Of a DNA stretch of 64,000 nt, positions 19,132-27,610 are shown piece by piece (the first letter of the stretch is position 1; every line of letters begins with the position of its first letter). The position numbers and the translations under genes are program-made. Location of the stretch: NCBI GenBank assembly GCA_023150475.1, contig JAKLKU010000002.1, positions 345,638 to 409,637 of the forward strand. The letters are read 5' to 3'. The notes under the pieces are model-generated. The model was not told the origin of the DNA, ran no database searches, and worked only from the letters and a program-made list of their open reading frames with translations. Source of the DNA: Planctomycetota bacterium. GTDB lineage: Bacteria; Planctomycetota; UBA1135; GCA-002686595.

Positions 19132-21360
19132 GTGACCACCAACCGTGTCGCCGTCGTCGAAGCGAACCTCGACGCTTTCCTGGAGAGCGCCTCGCCGGCG
19201 TCGACGCGCCTCGCCGGCGCCGAGCCGTTGCGGCCGGTGGGACGGCTGACCGCGAGGAATGCGCTCGCGCTCTTCGAATGCCAGCTCGAGAGCCGCGCGC
19301 TCGACGTCGCCGCCCGCGAGCTGAAGCGCACCGGTCGCAGCTTCTACACCATCGGCAGCGCCGGCCACGAGAACAACGTCTGCCTCGGCGCGCTCCTGAG
19401 GCTCGACGATCCGTGCGTGCTGCATTACCGCTCCGGCGCTTGGATGATGGCGCGCGCCCGGAAATTACCGGGCTCGACGCCGGTGTTCGACACGCTGCTG
19501 TCGCTCGTCGCGTCGAAGGACGATCCGATCGCGCAGGGCCGACACAAAGTGTGGGGCTCGCGCGAGCTCTGGGTGCCGCCGCAGACGTCGACGATCGCGT
19601 CGCACCTGCCAAAGGCGAGCGGCATGGCGCTCGCGATCGGTCTCGCGCGACGGCTCGGCGTCGAGAACGACCTCGCCGGCGATTCGATCGTCGCGTGCAG
19701 CTTCGGCGACGCGTCGTTCAACCACGCGACGGCGCTCGCCGGGATCCACTCCGCGCGTTGGGCGAAACGCCGCGGCGCGCCGGTGCCCGTGCTCTGGGTC
19801 TGCGAGGACAACGGCATCGGCATCTCGGTCGAGACGCCGAAGGGTTGGATCGCCGACACGGCGGCACGGCTGCCCTATCTCGACTACTTCCACGCCGCGG
19901 GCGAGCTCGACGAGATCTACGACGTCGCGGCCGCCGCGATCGAACATTGTCGGCGCACGCGCACGCCGACGTTCCTGCACCTCGAGACGGTGCGGCTCTG
20001 GGGTCACGCGGGCAGCGACGTCGAGACCACGTACCACACGCTCGACGAGATCGAGGCGAACGAGGCGAAGGACCCGCTGCTGCGCAATGCCCGCCGCTTG
20101 GTCGAACTCGGCGTCGCGACGCCCGCAGAGCTGCAAGCGCTCGTGCGCGACGTGCGCCAACGCGTGCTGGCGGCCGCCGAAGAAGCCGTGCGCCGACCGA
20201 AGCTCGTCACGCGCGAAGAGATCGTCGCGCCGCTCGCGCCGTACGACGAAACACGTTGCCGCGCCGCCGCGGCGACGCCGCGCGACGCCGCGGCGCGCCA
20301 ACGCGCGTTCGAAGTGCTCCCCGAGCAAGTCACCAGCGCGACCAAGAAGACGATGGCCGCGCACCTGAACGCCGCGCTCGCCGACGAGCTCGCGCACCGG
20401 CGCGAACTCGTGCTGTTCGGCGAGGACGTCGGCAAGAAGGGCGGCGTGTACGGCGTCACCGCGGGTCTGCAGAAGCGGTTCGGGCTCGCGCGCGTGTTCG
20501 ACTCGTTGCTCGACGAGACGTCGATCCTCGGTCTCGCGCAAGGCATGGCGCACGTCGGCTTGCTGCCGGTGCCCGAGATCCAATACCTCGCGTACATCCA
20601 CAACGCGCTCGACCAACTGCGCGGCGAAGCGTGCTCGCTCGCGTACTTCTCGTCGGGACAGTTCACGAACCCGATGGTCGTGCGCATCCAAGGCCTCGCG
20701 TACCAGAAGGGCTTCGGCGGGCACTTCCACAACGACAACTCGATCGGCGCGCTCCGCGACATCCCGGGCCTCGTGCTCGCGACGCCGGCGCGCGGCGACG
20801 ACGCAGCGAAGATGCTGCGCGGCTGCTTGACGCTCGCGAAGGAACACGGCCGCGTCGTCTGTTTCCTCGAGCCGATCGCGCTCTACCACGAACGCGACCT
20901 CTACGCCGATGGCGACCACCAGTGGCTCTTCGACTATCCGGCGCCGGAGGAAGCGTTGTTGCCCGGGGACGTCGGCGTCTACCACGCCGAGCATCGCAAG
21001 CTCCTGATCGTCTCCTACGCGAACGGCCTGCGCCTCTCGCTGCGCGCGGCCAAGCGGTTGAAGGAGGAGTTCGACATCGAGGCACGCGTCCTCGACCTGC
21101 GTTGGCTGAATCCTCTGCCGATGGAAGCGATCGCGACGCATCTCGCCGAATGCGATCACCTGCTCGTCGTCGACGAATGCCGCGCGACCGGCGGCGGCAT
21201 CGCCGATCCGATCGTCGCGGCGCTGGCGGAGGCAGGCTTCAGCGGCGTCGCGGGCTCCGTGCGCGCAGCGGACTGTTACGTGCCGCTCGGCGCCGCGACG
21301 CAAGCCGTGCTCGTCGGCGAAGACGACATCGTCGCGATGGCGAAGAAGGTGTGCGCATGA
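19132..21360 (+). CDS. Fused alpha-beta 2-oxoacid dehydrogenase E1 component
   Basis: 742 residues from a GTG at 19132; an upstream TTG at 19030 would add 34 unconvincing residues. The first half is an E1-alpha domain: [24 protein letters not shown], and a thiamine-diphosphate motif beginning GDASFNH near residue 192 (GDA instead of the usual GDG) and ending [10 protein letters not shown]. From about residue 400 comes an E1-beta domain ([23 protein letters not shown], then the transketolase C-domain ending with DCYVPLG). The enzyme class decarboxylates 2-oxoacids such as branched-chain ones and passes the acyl group to E2. No E2 or E3 gene is nearby; instead an acyltransferase gene overlaps its stop (ATGA), suggesting acyl-group use rather than simple catabolism. 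Confidence 0.9.
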   Translation: MTTNRVAVVEANLDAFLESASPASTRLAGAEPLRPVGRLTARNALALFECQLESRALDVAARELKRTGRSFYTIGSAGHENNVCLGALLRLDDPCVLHYRSGAWMMARARKLPGSTPVFDTLLSLVASKDDPIAQGRHKVWGSRELWVPPQTSTIASHLPKASGMALAIGLARRLGVENDLAGDSIVACSFGDASFNHATALAGIHSARWAKRRGAPVPVLWVCEDNGIGISVETPKGWIADTAARLPYLDYFHAAGELDEIYDVAAAAIEHCRRTRTPTFLHLETVRLWGHAGSDVETTYHTLDEIEANEAKDPLLRNARRLVELGVATPAELQALVRDVRQRVLAAAEEAVRRPKLVTREEIVAPLAPYDETRCRAAAATPRDAAARQRAFEVLPEQVTSATKKTMAAHLNAALADELAHRRELVLFGEDVGKKGGVYGVTAGLQKRFGLARVFDSLLDETSILGLAQGMAHVGLLPVPEIQYLAYIHNALDQLRGEACSLAYFSSGQFTNPMVVRIQGLAYQKGFGGHFHNDNSIGALRDIPGLVLATPARGDDAAKMLRGCLTLAKEHGRVVCFLEPIALYHERDLYADGDHQWLFDYPAPEEALLPGDVGVYHAEHRKLLIVSYANGLRLSLRAAKRLKEEFDIEARVLDLRWLNPLPMEAIATHLAECDHLLVVDECRATGGGIADPIVAALAEAGFSGVAGSVRAADCYVPLGAATQAVLVGEDDIVAMAKKVCA

Positions 21361-22358
21361 GTCGCGTCGCGATCCTCTGCCCCGGCCGCGGTTCGTACAC
21401 CGAACGATCGCTGCGGTCGCTGCCGCCGGACCATCCGTTCGTCGCTCGTGCGGAAGAGCTGCGCACCGAGTACGGCCTGCCGTCGCTCGTCGCGCTCGAC
21501 CACGCCGAGAAGTTCGACGCGCGCGTGCACCTCGAGCCGTCGAACGTGTCGCCGCTGATCTGGCTCGTCACGTTGCTGGATGCGGCGGGCGCGGCGCGGC
21601 TGCACGACGTCACGTGCGTCGCTGGCAACTCGATGGGCTGGTACACGGCGCTCGCGGTCGCCGGCGCGCTCGGCTTCGACGACGGGTTCCGTCTCGTCCA
21701 GGAGATGGCGCTGCTGCAGCAGGAAGCCGCGAGCGAGACCGGCGGCGGTCAGATCATCTATCCCGCGATCGACGACGAGTGGCGGCCCGACGCCGCGAAG
21801 CGCGCGACGATCGACGCGGCGCTCGCAAGCTCGAACGGCGAGGCCTTCCCGTCGATCGAGCTCGGCGGTTACGTCGTCCTCGCCGGCACCGAAGCGGGCC
21901 TCACGCACCTCCAGCGCTCGCTCGTGCCGGTCAAACTCGGCGCGACCACGTACCCGTTCCGCTTGATGCAGCACGGTCCGTATCACACGCCGCTCTGCGC
22001 ACCGGTCGCGGCGCGCGCGCGCGAACGCCTCGCGAAGCTCGAGTTCCAACGTCCGACGATGACGTTGATCGATGGCCGCGGCGTGCGCCACACGCCGTGG
22101 TCGGCGTCGCCCGAAGAGCTGCGCGACTACACGTGCGGCGCGCAGATCGTCGAACCCTACGATTTCTCGAAGAGCGTCCGCGTCGCACTCCGCGAGCACG
22201 CGCCCGAGCACCTCGTCCTGCCCGGCCCGGGCAACACGCTCGGCGGCGTTTGCGGCCAGATCCTGATCGCCGACCACTGGCACGGCCTCGACTCGCGCAC
22301 CGCCTTCGCGAAGGCGCACGAGCACGACGCTGGCATCGTGCTCTCGATGCGCCGCTAG
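21357..22358 (+). CDS. FabD-like acyltransferase (ACP S-malonyltransferase fold)
   Basis: 333 residues; ATG within the stop of the E1 gene. The acyltransferase fold is recognisable: N-terminal ILCPGRGSY in place of the usual PGQGSQ, nucleophile motif VAGNSMGWYTA with Ser92 (normally GHSxG), and the catalytic-histidine region MQHGPYHTPL. The ending PGNTLGGVCGQI resembles PGxVLxG of FabD. The altered oxyanion and nucleophile motifs suggest a substrate other than malonyl-CoA. Coupling to a 2-oxoacid dehydrogenase E1 suggests it accepts or delivers the acyl group made there, for example as a branched starter onto a carrier. This is inference; a divergent malonyltransferase is the alternative. Confidence 0.85.
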   Translation: MSRVAILCPGRGSYTERSLRSLPPDHPFVARAEELRTEYGLPSLVALDHAEKFDARVHLEPSNVSPLIWLVTLLDAAGAARLHDVTCVAGNSMGWYTALAVAGALGFDDGFRLVQEMALLQQEAASETGGGQIIYPAIDDEWRPDAAKRATIDAALASSNGEAFPSIELGGYVVLAGTEAGLTHLQRSLVPVKLGATTYPFRLMQHGPYHTPLCAPVAARARERLAKLEFQRPTMTLIDGRGVRHTPWSASPEELRDYTCGAQIVEPYDFSKSVRVALREHAPEHLVLPGPGNTLGGVCGQILIADHWHGLDSRTAFAKAHEHDAGIVLSMRR

Positions 22359-22371
22359 CCGCGCGCCGCGC

Positions 22372-23199
22372 TCACTTCATCGTCGGCAACCACGGTTGCC
22401 CCGCACGGCGACGCTCGAGCCGTGCTTCGCTCCACCGCGACCGGAAGCGCTCGTCCGACGAGCCGTCCGTCTCCCAGAAGTCGACGCGCTCGAGCACGTC
22501 TCGTTCGACACGCAGCGACAGCGGGTTGCCGTCGATGTAACCGAGCTGGACGTCGCAAGGCAGCTGCGCGACGAGCTTCGCATCGGAGAGGCGCACGAGT
22601 CGATCGAGACTGGACACGTCGGCGGTCCATTCGAAACTCTTCGTCGCCGAGATCATCGCGCCGTTCGCCGGCTCGACGCGCAGAGCACACGTGAGCACGG
22701 GCTTGCCGTCGACGTCCTGCGTCAGCTCCAGCTCGACGTCGAACCAATACACACGATCGGCACCGATCGAGAAGACGCGCTCTTCGGGCGGGATCTCGCC
22801 GTGGATCACGGCGGAGAGCAGGCTCTGCGTCGAGTGCCGGAACGGATGGCGTCCGACCACGGCCCACACGCAACGCCAAACCCGCGGGTCCTTCCGGGTG
22901 AAGACGGGCTCGATGCGCACCTCGCCGTCGGCGGGCAATGGGCCGAACGCGAGCGGACACACTGTCGGCGACGATTGCGTCTGCACACCCGCGGTGGCCG
23001 CCGCTCGTTCGAGGGCGGCGCGTTCCTGCCCCTGCAACGCGTCGAGGAACTTCGGCGTGTCACGGAACATCCGATGAACGCCGTCGGTGGCGGAACAGAA
23101 CTCGCACTTCGCCGCTGCGTCGGGGTGGGCCTCGACGGCGACGCCGGACTGCTCCTGACACGCCGACGACAACAGTGCGATGACGAGCCACGTTCGCAT
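22372..23199 (-). CDS. Lipoprotein of unknown function
   Basis: 275 residues; ATG at 23199 behind GGAGGAGAG. The lipobox LLSSAC puts the lipidated cysteine at residue 14. A CEFC pair follows at about residues 32-35, then a soluble domain with many charged residues and beta-strand phrases (VYWFDVELELTQDVDGKPVL, ALRVEPANGAMIS). Nothing matches a family I know. It is convergent with the acyltransferase gene, with 13 bases between stops. Confidence 0.8.
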   Translation of the reverse strand: MRTWLVIALLSSACQEQSGVAVEAHPDAAAKCEFCSATDGVHRMFRDTPKFLDALQGQERAALERAAATAGVQTQSSPTVCPLAFGPLPADGEVRIEPVFTRKDPRVWRCVWAVVGRHPFRHSTQSLLSAVIHGEIPPEERVFSIGADRVYWFDVELELTQDVDGKPVLTCALRVEPANGAMISATKSFEWTADVSSLDRLVRLSDAKLVAQLPCDVQLGYIDGNPLSLRVERDVLERVDFWETDGSSDERFRSRWSEARLERRRAGQPWLPTMK

Positions 23200-23332
23200 G
23201 CCGCTCTCCTCCCCGACCGGCCGTTCTAGCGGGATGTGACCGCCCGGCCAGAGCCGTCGTCGAGATTGCGGGCGGGGTCCGCGGGCCGTCGCTCTCCGGC
23301 GCTTGCGCGTGCGCGCAGAAAGTGGCGCGCCG

Positions 23333-23674
23333 TCAACGTCGCGGCGAATGCGTGTCGAGCGACGGCTCGACTTCGGTCGGCGCGGTCGTCGGTAGCGCGG
23401 GTTCGACGCGCGTCGCCGGAACGAGGCGCGTCAGCGGCACCGACTGCGCCACTTGCGCGGTCTGCCGAACGCGCAACGGATCGTCCTGGATGTCGTCGAG
23501 TCCGCTGCCCAACAACGCGGGAGCGGAGACCAGGCAGAGCGCGGCACCGAATAGAAGGGCTTCGGAGGCGTGGGCCATGGACCGGTTCGGGACGGGACCA
23601 CGCGAGCTTTGGAAGGCGGGAAGGAGCTCGAGTAGAGCAGGCGTCGTGCCGCTCGTGTTCGACAGACCGTTCAT
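23333..23674 (-). CDS. Small membrane-anchored protein of unknown function
   Basis: 113 residues from the ATG at 23674, or 81 from an internal ATG at 23578. One hydrophobic segment (LLFGAALCLVSAPALLGSGL) is followed by an extracytoplasmic tail rich in proline, valine, threonine and glutamate (DDIQDDPLRVRQTAQVAQS...). Composition differs from the arginine-rich noise frames around it, which supports coding. Start is uncertain: GAGG abuts the first ATG and the second has no site. No function assigned. Confidence 0.55.
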   Translation of the reverse strand: MNGLSNTSGTTPALLELLPAFQSSRGPVPNRSMAHASEALLFGAALCLVSAPALLGSGLDDIQDDPLRVRQTAQVAQSVPLTRLVPATRVEPALPTTAPTEVEPSLDTHSPRR

Positions 23675-23942
23675 CCTCGCAACGTCCTAGGCATTCGTCC
23701 CGGAATCGAGCATGCGGCAGGTCGGCGGTCGTGTCGGGTGCCGCGGTTCGCCGTCCGCCCCGTCGCGGCGAGCGCTCGAGCTCCGACTCGATTGCAGGAG
23801 TTACCACGTCTTGCGCCACGGCGGATCGCGACGCGAGCGGCTCGGCCGCGCGGAATCGAAGCGCGAACGGCTCCGGCGTCGAGCTCGGCCGCTCGTTCGC
23901 GTGCGCCCGGTCACGGAGCTCGCGCTGCGTAGACTGCGCGCC

Positions 23943-25034
23943 ATGCAGGAGCTCTTGGCGGCGATTCGAAGCGACGACTTCGCCGGCGTGCGCCGGGCGC
24001 TCGAGCGCTCGCGCGCCCAGGCCGTGAAACCCCAATGCGTCCTCGAAGCCGCGCGCTTCGCACGGCCGAAGGCGCTCGAAATCCTGCTCGACGCCGGCGC
24101 GGATCCGAACGCGGCCTGGCGCAACTACCGGCCGATCCACGCCGTGATCCAGGCCGAGCCGCACGCGGAACGAGCTGGACCGGCGGACGCTCGACTCGCG
24201 TGCGTCGACGTGCTGCTCGCGCGCGGAGTCGACCTCGAGCTCGACGGCAGTTGGCTCGCCGTGCGCCCGCTCTTGCTCGCCGCGTTCTCGGGTGAGGACC
24301 GCATCGTCGAACGTTTGCTCGACGCCGGCGCGAAGGAGGACGTCTTCACCGACGCGGCGCTCGGTCGGCGCGCGCGGATCGATCAGGCGTTGCGCGAGGC
24401 TCCGGAGCTCGCACGGACGCGCGATGCGAGCACGTTCACCCCGCTCGCCGCGGCGGCAGCCAGTCGGCTCGGCCTGCGCGCGCCAAGACTCACCCAGGAA
24501 CTCCTGTCGATCGCGAAGAGCCTGCTCGACGCCGGCGCCGATCCGAATGCGGAAGTCACGGAACGCACGCATTCCTTGCCCGTCGGCTACTTCGCGATCG
24601 GCGCCGGTCAGCGCGAGCTGCTCGAGCTGCTGCTCGACCGCGGTGCCGATCCGACACGAGCTTTCGAAGCGTCGTTCTTTCGCGACACGCGCGAATGGGC
24701 CGAACTCACGCTCGCTCGCGGCGCCGACGTGCGACGCGCGAACCACGACGGGCGGCCGATCTTGAACGAGCTCGTGCGCTGGGGCCGCATCGACGAAGCA
24801 CTCTGGCTGCTCGGGCACGGCGGCGATCCGGACCTGCCTGGCGTCCACGGCTACACGCCGCTGCACCACGCCGTCTCGCGCGGCAGCGAGCGCATGGTGC
24901 GCGCCCTGCTCGACGCCGGCACGAGTCGCGACGTCCGTGACGAACGCGGGCTCACGCCGCGAGAGCTCGCCTGCGCGCTCCGCAAGCCGAAGCTCGTCGC
25001 CTGCTTCGGAGACGAAAGCCAGGAACCGGCTTAG
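23943..25034 (+). CDS. Ankyrin-repeat protein
   Basis: 363 residues from the ATG at 23943 (MQELLAAIRSDD); no signal peptide or membrane segment, so cytosolic. At least seven ankyrin-like units are visible, with consensus phrases LEILLDAGADPNAAWRNYRP, CVDVLLARGVDLELDGSW, IVERLLDAGA, LLSIAKSLLDAGADPNAEV, LLELLLDRGADPTRAF, GYTPLHHAVSRGSERMVRAL and LLDAGTSRDVRDERGLTP. The fold serves protein-protein binding; partner unknown. It has no operon partner. Confidence 0.9.
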   Translation: MQELLAAIRSDDFAGVRRALERSRAQAVKPQCVLEAARFARPKALEILLDAGADPNAAWRNYRPIHAVIQAEPHAERAGPADARLACVDVLLARGVDLELDGSWLAVRPLLLAAFSGEDRIVERLLDAGAKEDVFTDAALGRRARIDQALREAPELARTRDASTFTPLAAAAASRLGLRAPRLTQELLSIAKSLLDAGADPNAEVTERTHSLPVGYFAIGAGQRELLELLLDRGADPTRAFEASFFRDTREWAELTLARGADVRRANHDGRPILNELVRWGRIDEALWLLGHGGDPDLPGVHGYTPLHHAVSRGSERMVRALLDAGTSRDVRDERGLTPRELACALRKPKLVACFGDESQEPA

Positions 25035-25042
25035 CCCACGAC

Positions 25043-25177
25043 GTGCGCGCCGGGCCGTCGTTCGTCGATCCGTTGACCGGGCACTGGAACGTGCTCGCGA
25101 GCGGTCTCCTCGCGGTCGACGATCGCGACGCAAGCGACTCCGACCCATCGACAACGATCGTCGAGTTCGAGTTCTAG
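25043..25177 (+). CDS. Possible 44-residue ORF
   Basis: A GTG at 25043 opens 44 codons ending at TAG 25175. The peptide contains FVDPLTGHWNVLASGLLAVD and an acidic tail (DDRDASDSD), unlike the arginine-rich peptides that non-coding high-GC sequence yields here. There is no clear ribosome binding site and no family. It may be a genuine small protein, a remnant, or chance. Confidence 0.25.
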   Translation: MRAGPSFVDPLTGHWNVLASGLLAVDDRDASDSDPSTTIVEFEF

Positions 25178-25238
25178 ACGGCTTGTCGGATCCACGACGC
25201 AGGCGTAGCTTCCACTTCGGCTCGAACGAGGAGTCGTC

Positions 25239-26225
25239 ATGCAGTTCGCCGTCGCTCTCGCGCTCGTGTTGGTCGCCGCCCCGCTCGGAACCCAGGAACC
25301 GGCGCCGAATCCGGCCCAGAAGAAGGAAGAGAAACAGGAGAAGCCTCCGCCGCTCTACGACGAGCAGGCGGACGCGAAGAGCGACATCGCTGCGGCGCTC
25401 GCCAAGGCGAAGAAGGAGAATCGCCGAGTTCTGATCCAGTGGGGCGGCAACTGGTGTGGATGGTGCAAGTTGCTCGACAAGACGCTGAAGAGCGACAAGC
25501 AGCTCGCCCGCAAGATCCTCTACGAGTACGACGTCGTACACGTCGATGTCGGGCACTTCGACAAGAACATGGAGCTCGCGAAGGGCTACGGTGCGGACCT
25601 CGCATCGGGCGTGCCCTTCCTGACCGTGCTCGACGCCGACGGCAAGGTGATCGTCAACCAAGAGACCGGCGAACTCGAATCCAAGGAGCCCGGCAAGCAC
25701 GAGCACGACGTCCCCAAGGTGCTCGCGTTCCTCGAGAAGCACCAAGCGCCGTACCTCGACGCGGAAAAGGTCTACGCCGACGCGCTCGTTCGCGCCAAAG
25801 CCGAAGGCAAGCGCGTGTTCCTCCACTTCGGCGCGCCGTGGTGCGTGTGGTGCCACCGGCTCGAGGACTGGATGGCGAAGAAGGAGATCGCCGCGCTGCT
25901 CGCGAAGGAGTTCGTCGACGTCAAGATCGACGAGGATCGGATGAAAGGCGCGACGGAGCTCGAAGCACGCGTGCGGCCGCCGGCCGGGCCCGACGGAAAG
26001 GGCGGCGGCATTCCGTGGTTCGCATTCCTCGACGCGGACGGGAAGCCGCTCGCCGACTGCACGCTGCCGGACGGCAACATCACGGGCTTCCCCGTGGAGC
26101 CCGCGGAGATCGCGCGTTTCGTCGAGATGCTCGAAGCCGTGCGAGTGAAGCTCACGCCGGACGACGTCGCAGCGCTCAGGAGGTCGCTCGAAGAAGAAGC
26201 GGCTCGGCTGAAAGCGCGCCGCTGA
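25239..26225 (+). CDS. Exported protein with two thioredoxin-like domains
   Basis: 328 residues; ATG at 25239 behind GAGGAG. Signal peptide (MQFAVALALVLVAAPLG), then a charged linker rich in lysine, glutamate and proline. Domain one (about residues 45-165) carries IQWGGNWCGWCKLLDK with a CGWC redox pair; domain two (about 175-300) carries LHFGAPWCVWCHRLEDW with CVWC. Both resemble the thioredoxin/DsbD-gamma-like 'thioredoxin family' proteins of the periplasm. Expected role: disulphide reduction or delivery of electrons to exported proteins. It ends in a short helix (LRRSLEEEAARLKARR). Duplicate domains in one chain suggest intramolecular relay, but that is inference. Confidence 0.88.
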   Translation: MQFAVALALVLVAAPLGTQEPAPNPAQKKEEKQEKPPPLYDEQADAKSDIAAALAKAKKENRRVLIQWGGNWCGWCKLLDKTLKSDKQLARKILYEYDVVHVDVGHFDKNMELAKGYGADLASGVPFLTVLDADGKVIVNQETGELESKEPGKHEHDVPKVLAFLEKHQAPYLDAEKVYADALVRAKAEGKRVFLHFGAPWCVWCHRLEDWMAKKEIAALLAKEFVDVKIDEDRMKGATELEARVRPPAGPDGKGGGIPWFAFLDADGKPLADCTLPDGNITGFPVEPAEIARFVEMLEAVRVKLTPDDVAALRRSLEEEAARLKARR

Positions 26226-26354
26226 ACGAAGCCGCGGCGCCACGTGCGGATCGCGGCGAGATCCGCCGACCGACACTCCGCTCGCTCGCGTGGTGATCCA
26301 TGCCGGCCGGTTCTACGGACCGGGGCGGCGGGACGCGACAGCGACGCCGACCGA

Positions 26355-27474
26355 TCAGCTCTTCGCCTTGGCGCCGCGTTGGCGGAGATACGCCTCGATG
26401 AACTCGTCGAGGTCGCCGTCGAGCACGTTCTGGATGTTGCCGACCTTCAGCTCGGTCCGGTGGTCGTTGACCATCTGGTACGGGTGCATCACGTACGAGC
26501 GGATCTGGCTGCCGAACTTGATCTCGCCCTTCGCTCCGTACATCGCGGCGAGCTCCTTGTCCCGCTCGGCCTGGCGCATCTGGATGATCTTGGCCTTGAT
26601 CATGTTCTTCGCCATCTCACGGTTCTTGAGCTGCGAGCGCTGGACCTGACAGCGCACCGTGATGCCGGTCGGAACGTGCGTCATGCGCACCGCGGTCTCG
26701 ACCTTGTTGACGTTCTGGCCGCCGGCACCGCCCGAACGCATCGTGTCGACGATCAAGTCGCCCTCTTTGAGCTCGACTTCGGTGATGTCGTCGTCGAGCT
26801 CCGGCGTGACGTCCGCTGCGGCGAACGCCGTGTGACGGCGCGCGTTGGCGTCGAACGGACTGATCCGCACGAGCCGATGCACGCCGGTCTCCGCCTTCAG
26901 CCAGCCGAACGCGTACTCGCCGATCACGTGGATCGTCGCGGAACGGATACCACCCTCGGTCTCGGGCGTGAGCTCGACTTCCTCGACGGTGAAGCCTCTG
27001 CGCTCGGCCCAACGCGTGTACATGCGCAGCAGGATCGCCGCCCAATCGCACGAATCGACGCCGCCCGCGCCCGGCGTGATCTGGAGGAACGCGTTGTTCT
27101 TGTCGAGCGGCTCGCCGAGCATCAGCCGCGCGTCGAGGGCGGCGAGGTGCTGCGCGACGTCGGCGAGAGCCTTTTCGATCTCCGCCGTCACTTCGGCGGC
27201 GCCGGCGTCGCGGCCCATCTCGACGAAAAGCTCGACGTCCTCGAGCAGCTTCTCGGCCTTCTCGATCGGGTCGACGACCGAGCGAACCGACTTCTTCTCG
27301 CCGATCAGCTTCTTCGAGCGTTCGGGGTCGGACCAGAAGTCCGGCGAGTTCTCCGACTCCGCGATCTCACTCGCTCGTTTCGCCGCGCCGGCGTAGTCAA
27401 AGTCCCTCCTTCAGCCCTTGGAGGCGGTTCTTGGACTCACGTGCGCGTTCGAGATAGTCGTCGAGCGATGCCAT
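26355..27474 (-). CDS. prfB: Peptide chain release factor 2 (programmed +1 frameshift)
   Basis: Decoding requires a +1 shift: 25 codons from the ATG at 27474 end in CTT followed by an in-frame TGA (27399-27397); slipping one base gives GAC TAC and the frame stays open to 26355, 372 residues in all. The main frame has the RF2 signatures: the GGQ motif within [29 protein letters not shown] phrase, and [16 protein letters not shown]2 recognises UGA and UAA, and low RF2 favours the shift, giving autoregulation. Length fits the family. It lies alone between convergent thioredoxin and upstream aminopeptidase genes. Confidence 0.95.
27396..27410 (-). promoter_or_regulatory. prfB: prfB +1 programmed frameshift site
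   Basis: On the coding strand the stretch reads AGGAGG-GA-CTT-TGA-C: an internal Shine-Dalgarno-like sequence, two bases, the slippery CTT and the UGA that RF2 itself should read. The same arrangement (with three bases of spacing) drives frameshifting in E. coli prfB. Confidence 0.93.
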
Positions 27475-27610
27475 GGCGCGGGGATTCTAGGGAGCCCTTC
27501 GCCGCCACGCAACGCGCACGCGGTCGGCGGCGCGCGCCGCACGCAAGGACCGGTGGTCCTGGCGCACGGCGGACGAACGGTTCACGCTCGCCGTGCACGC
27601 CGCGGCGCGA

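Noticed and set aside
16815..22358. A very long plus-strand open frame crossing the GH63-like, E1 and acyltransferase genes
   Set aside because: Its upstream two-thirds is arginine/valine/glutamate-rich antisense or out-of-frame sequence; only the last part (from 21357) codes a real protein. High G+C makes stop codons rare in shadow frames.
27397..27399. In-frame stop near the start of prfB suggesting a pseudogene
   Set aside because: The context is the canonical programmed frameshift site, and the downstream frame is full length with GGQ.
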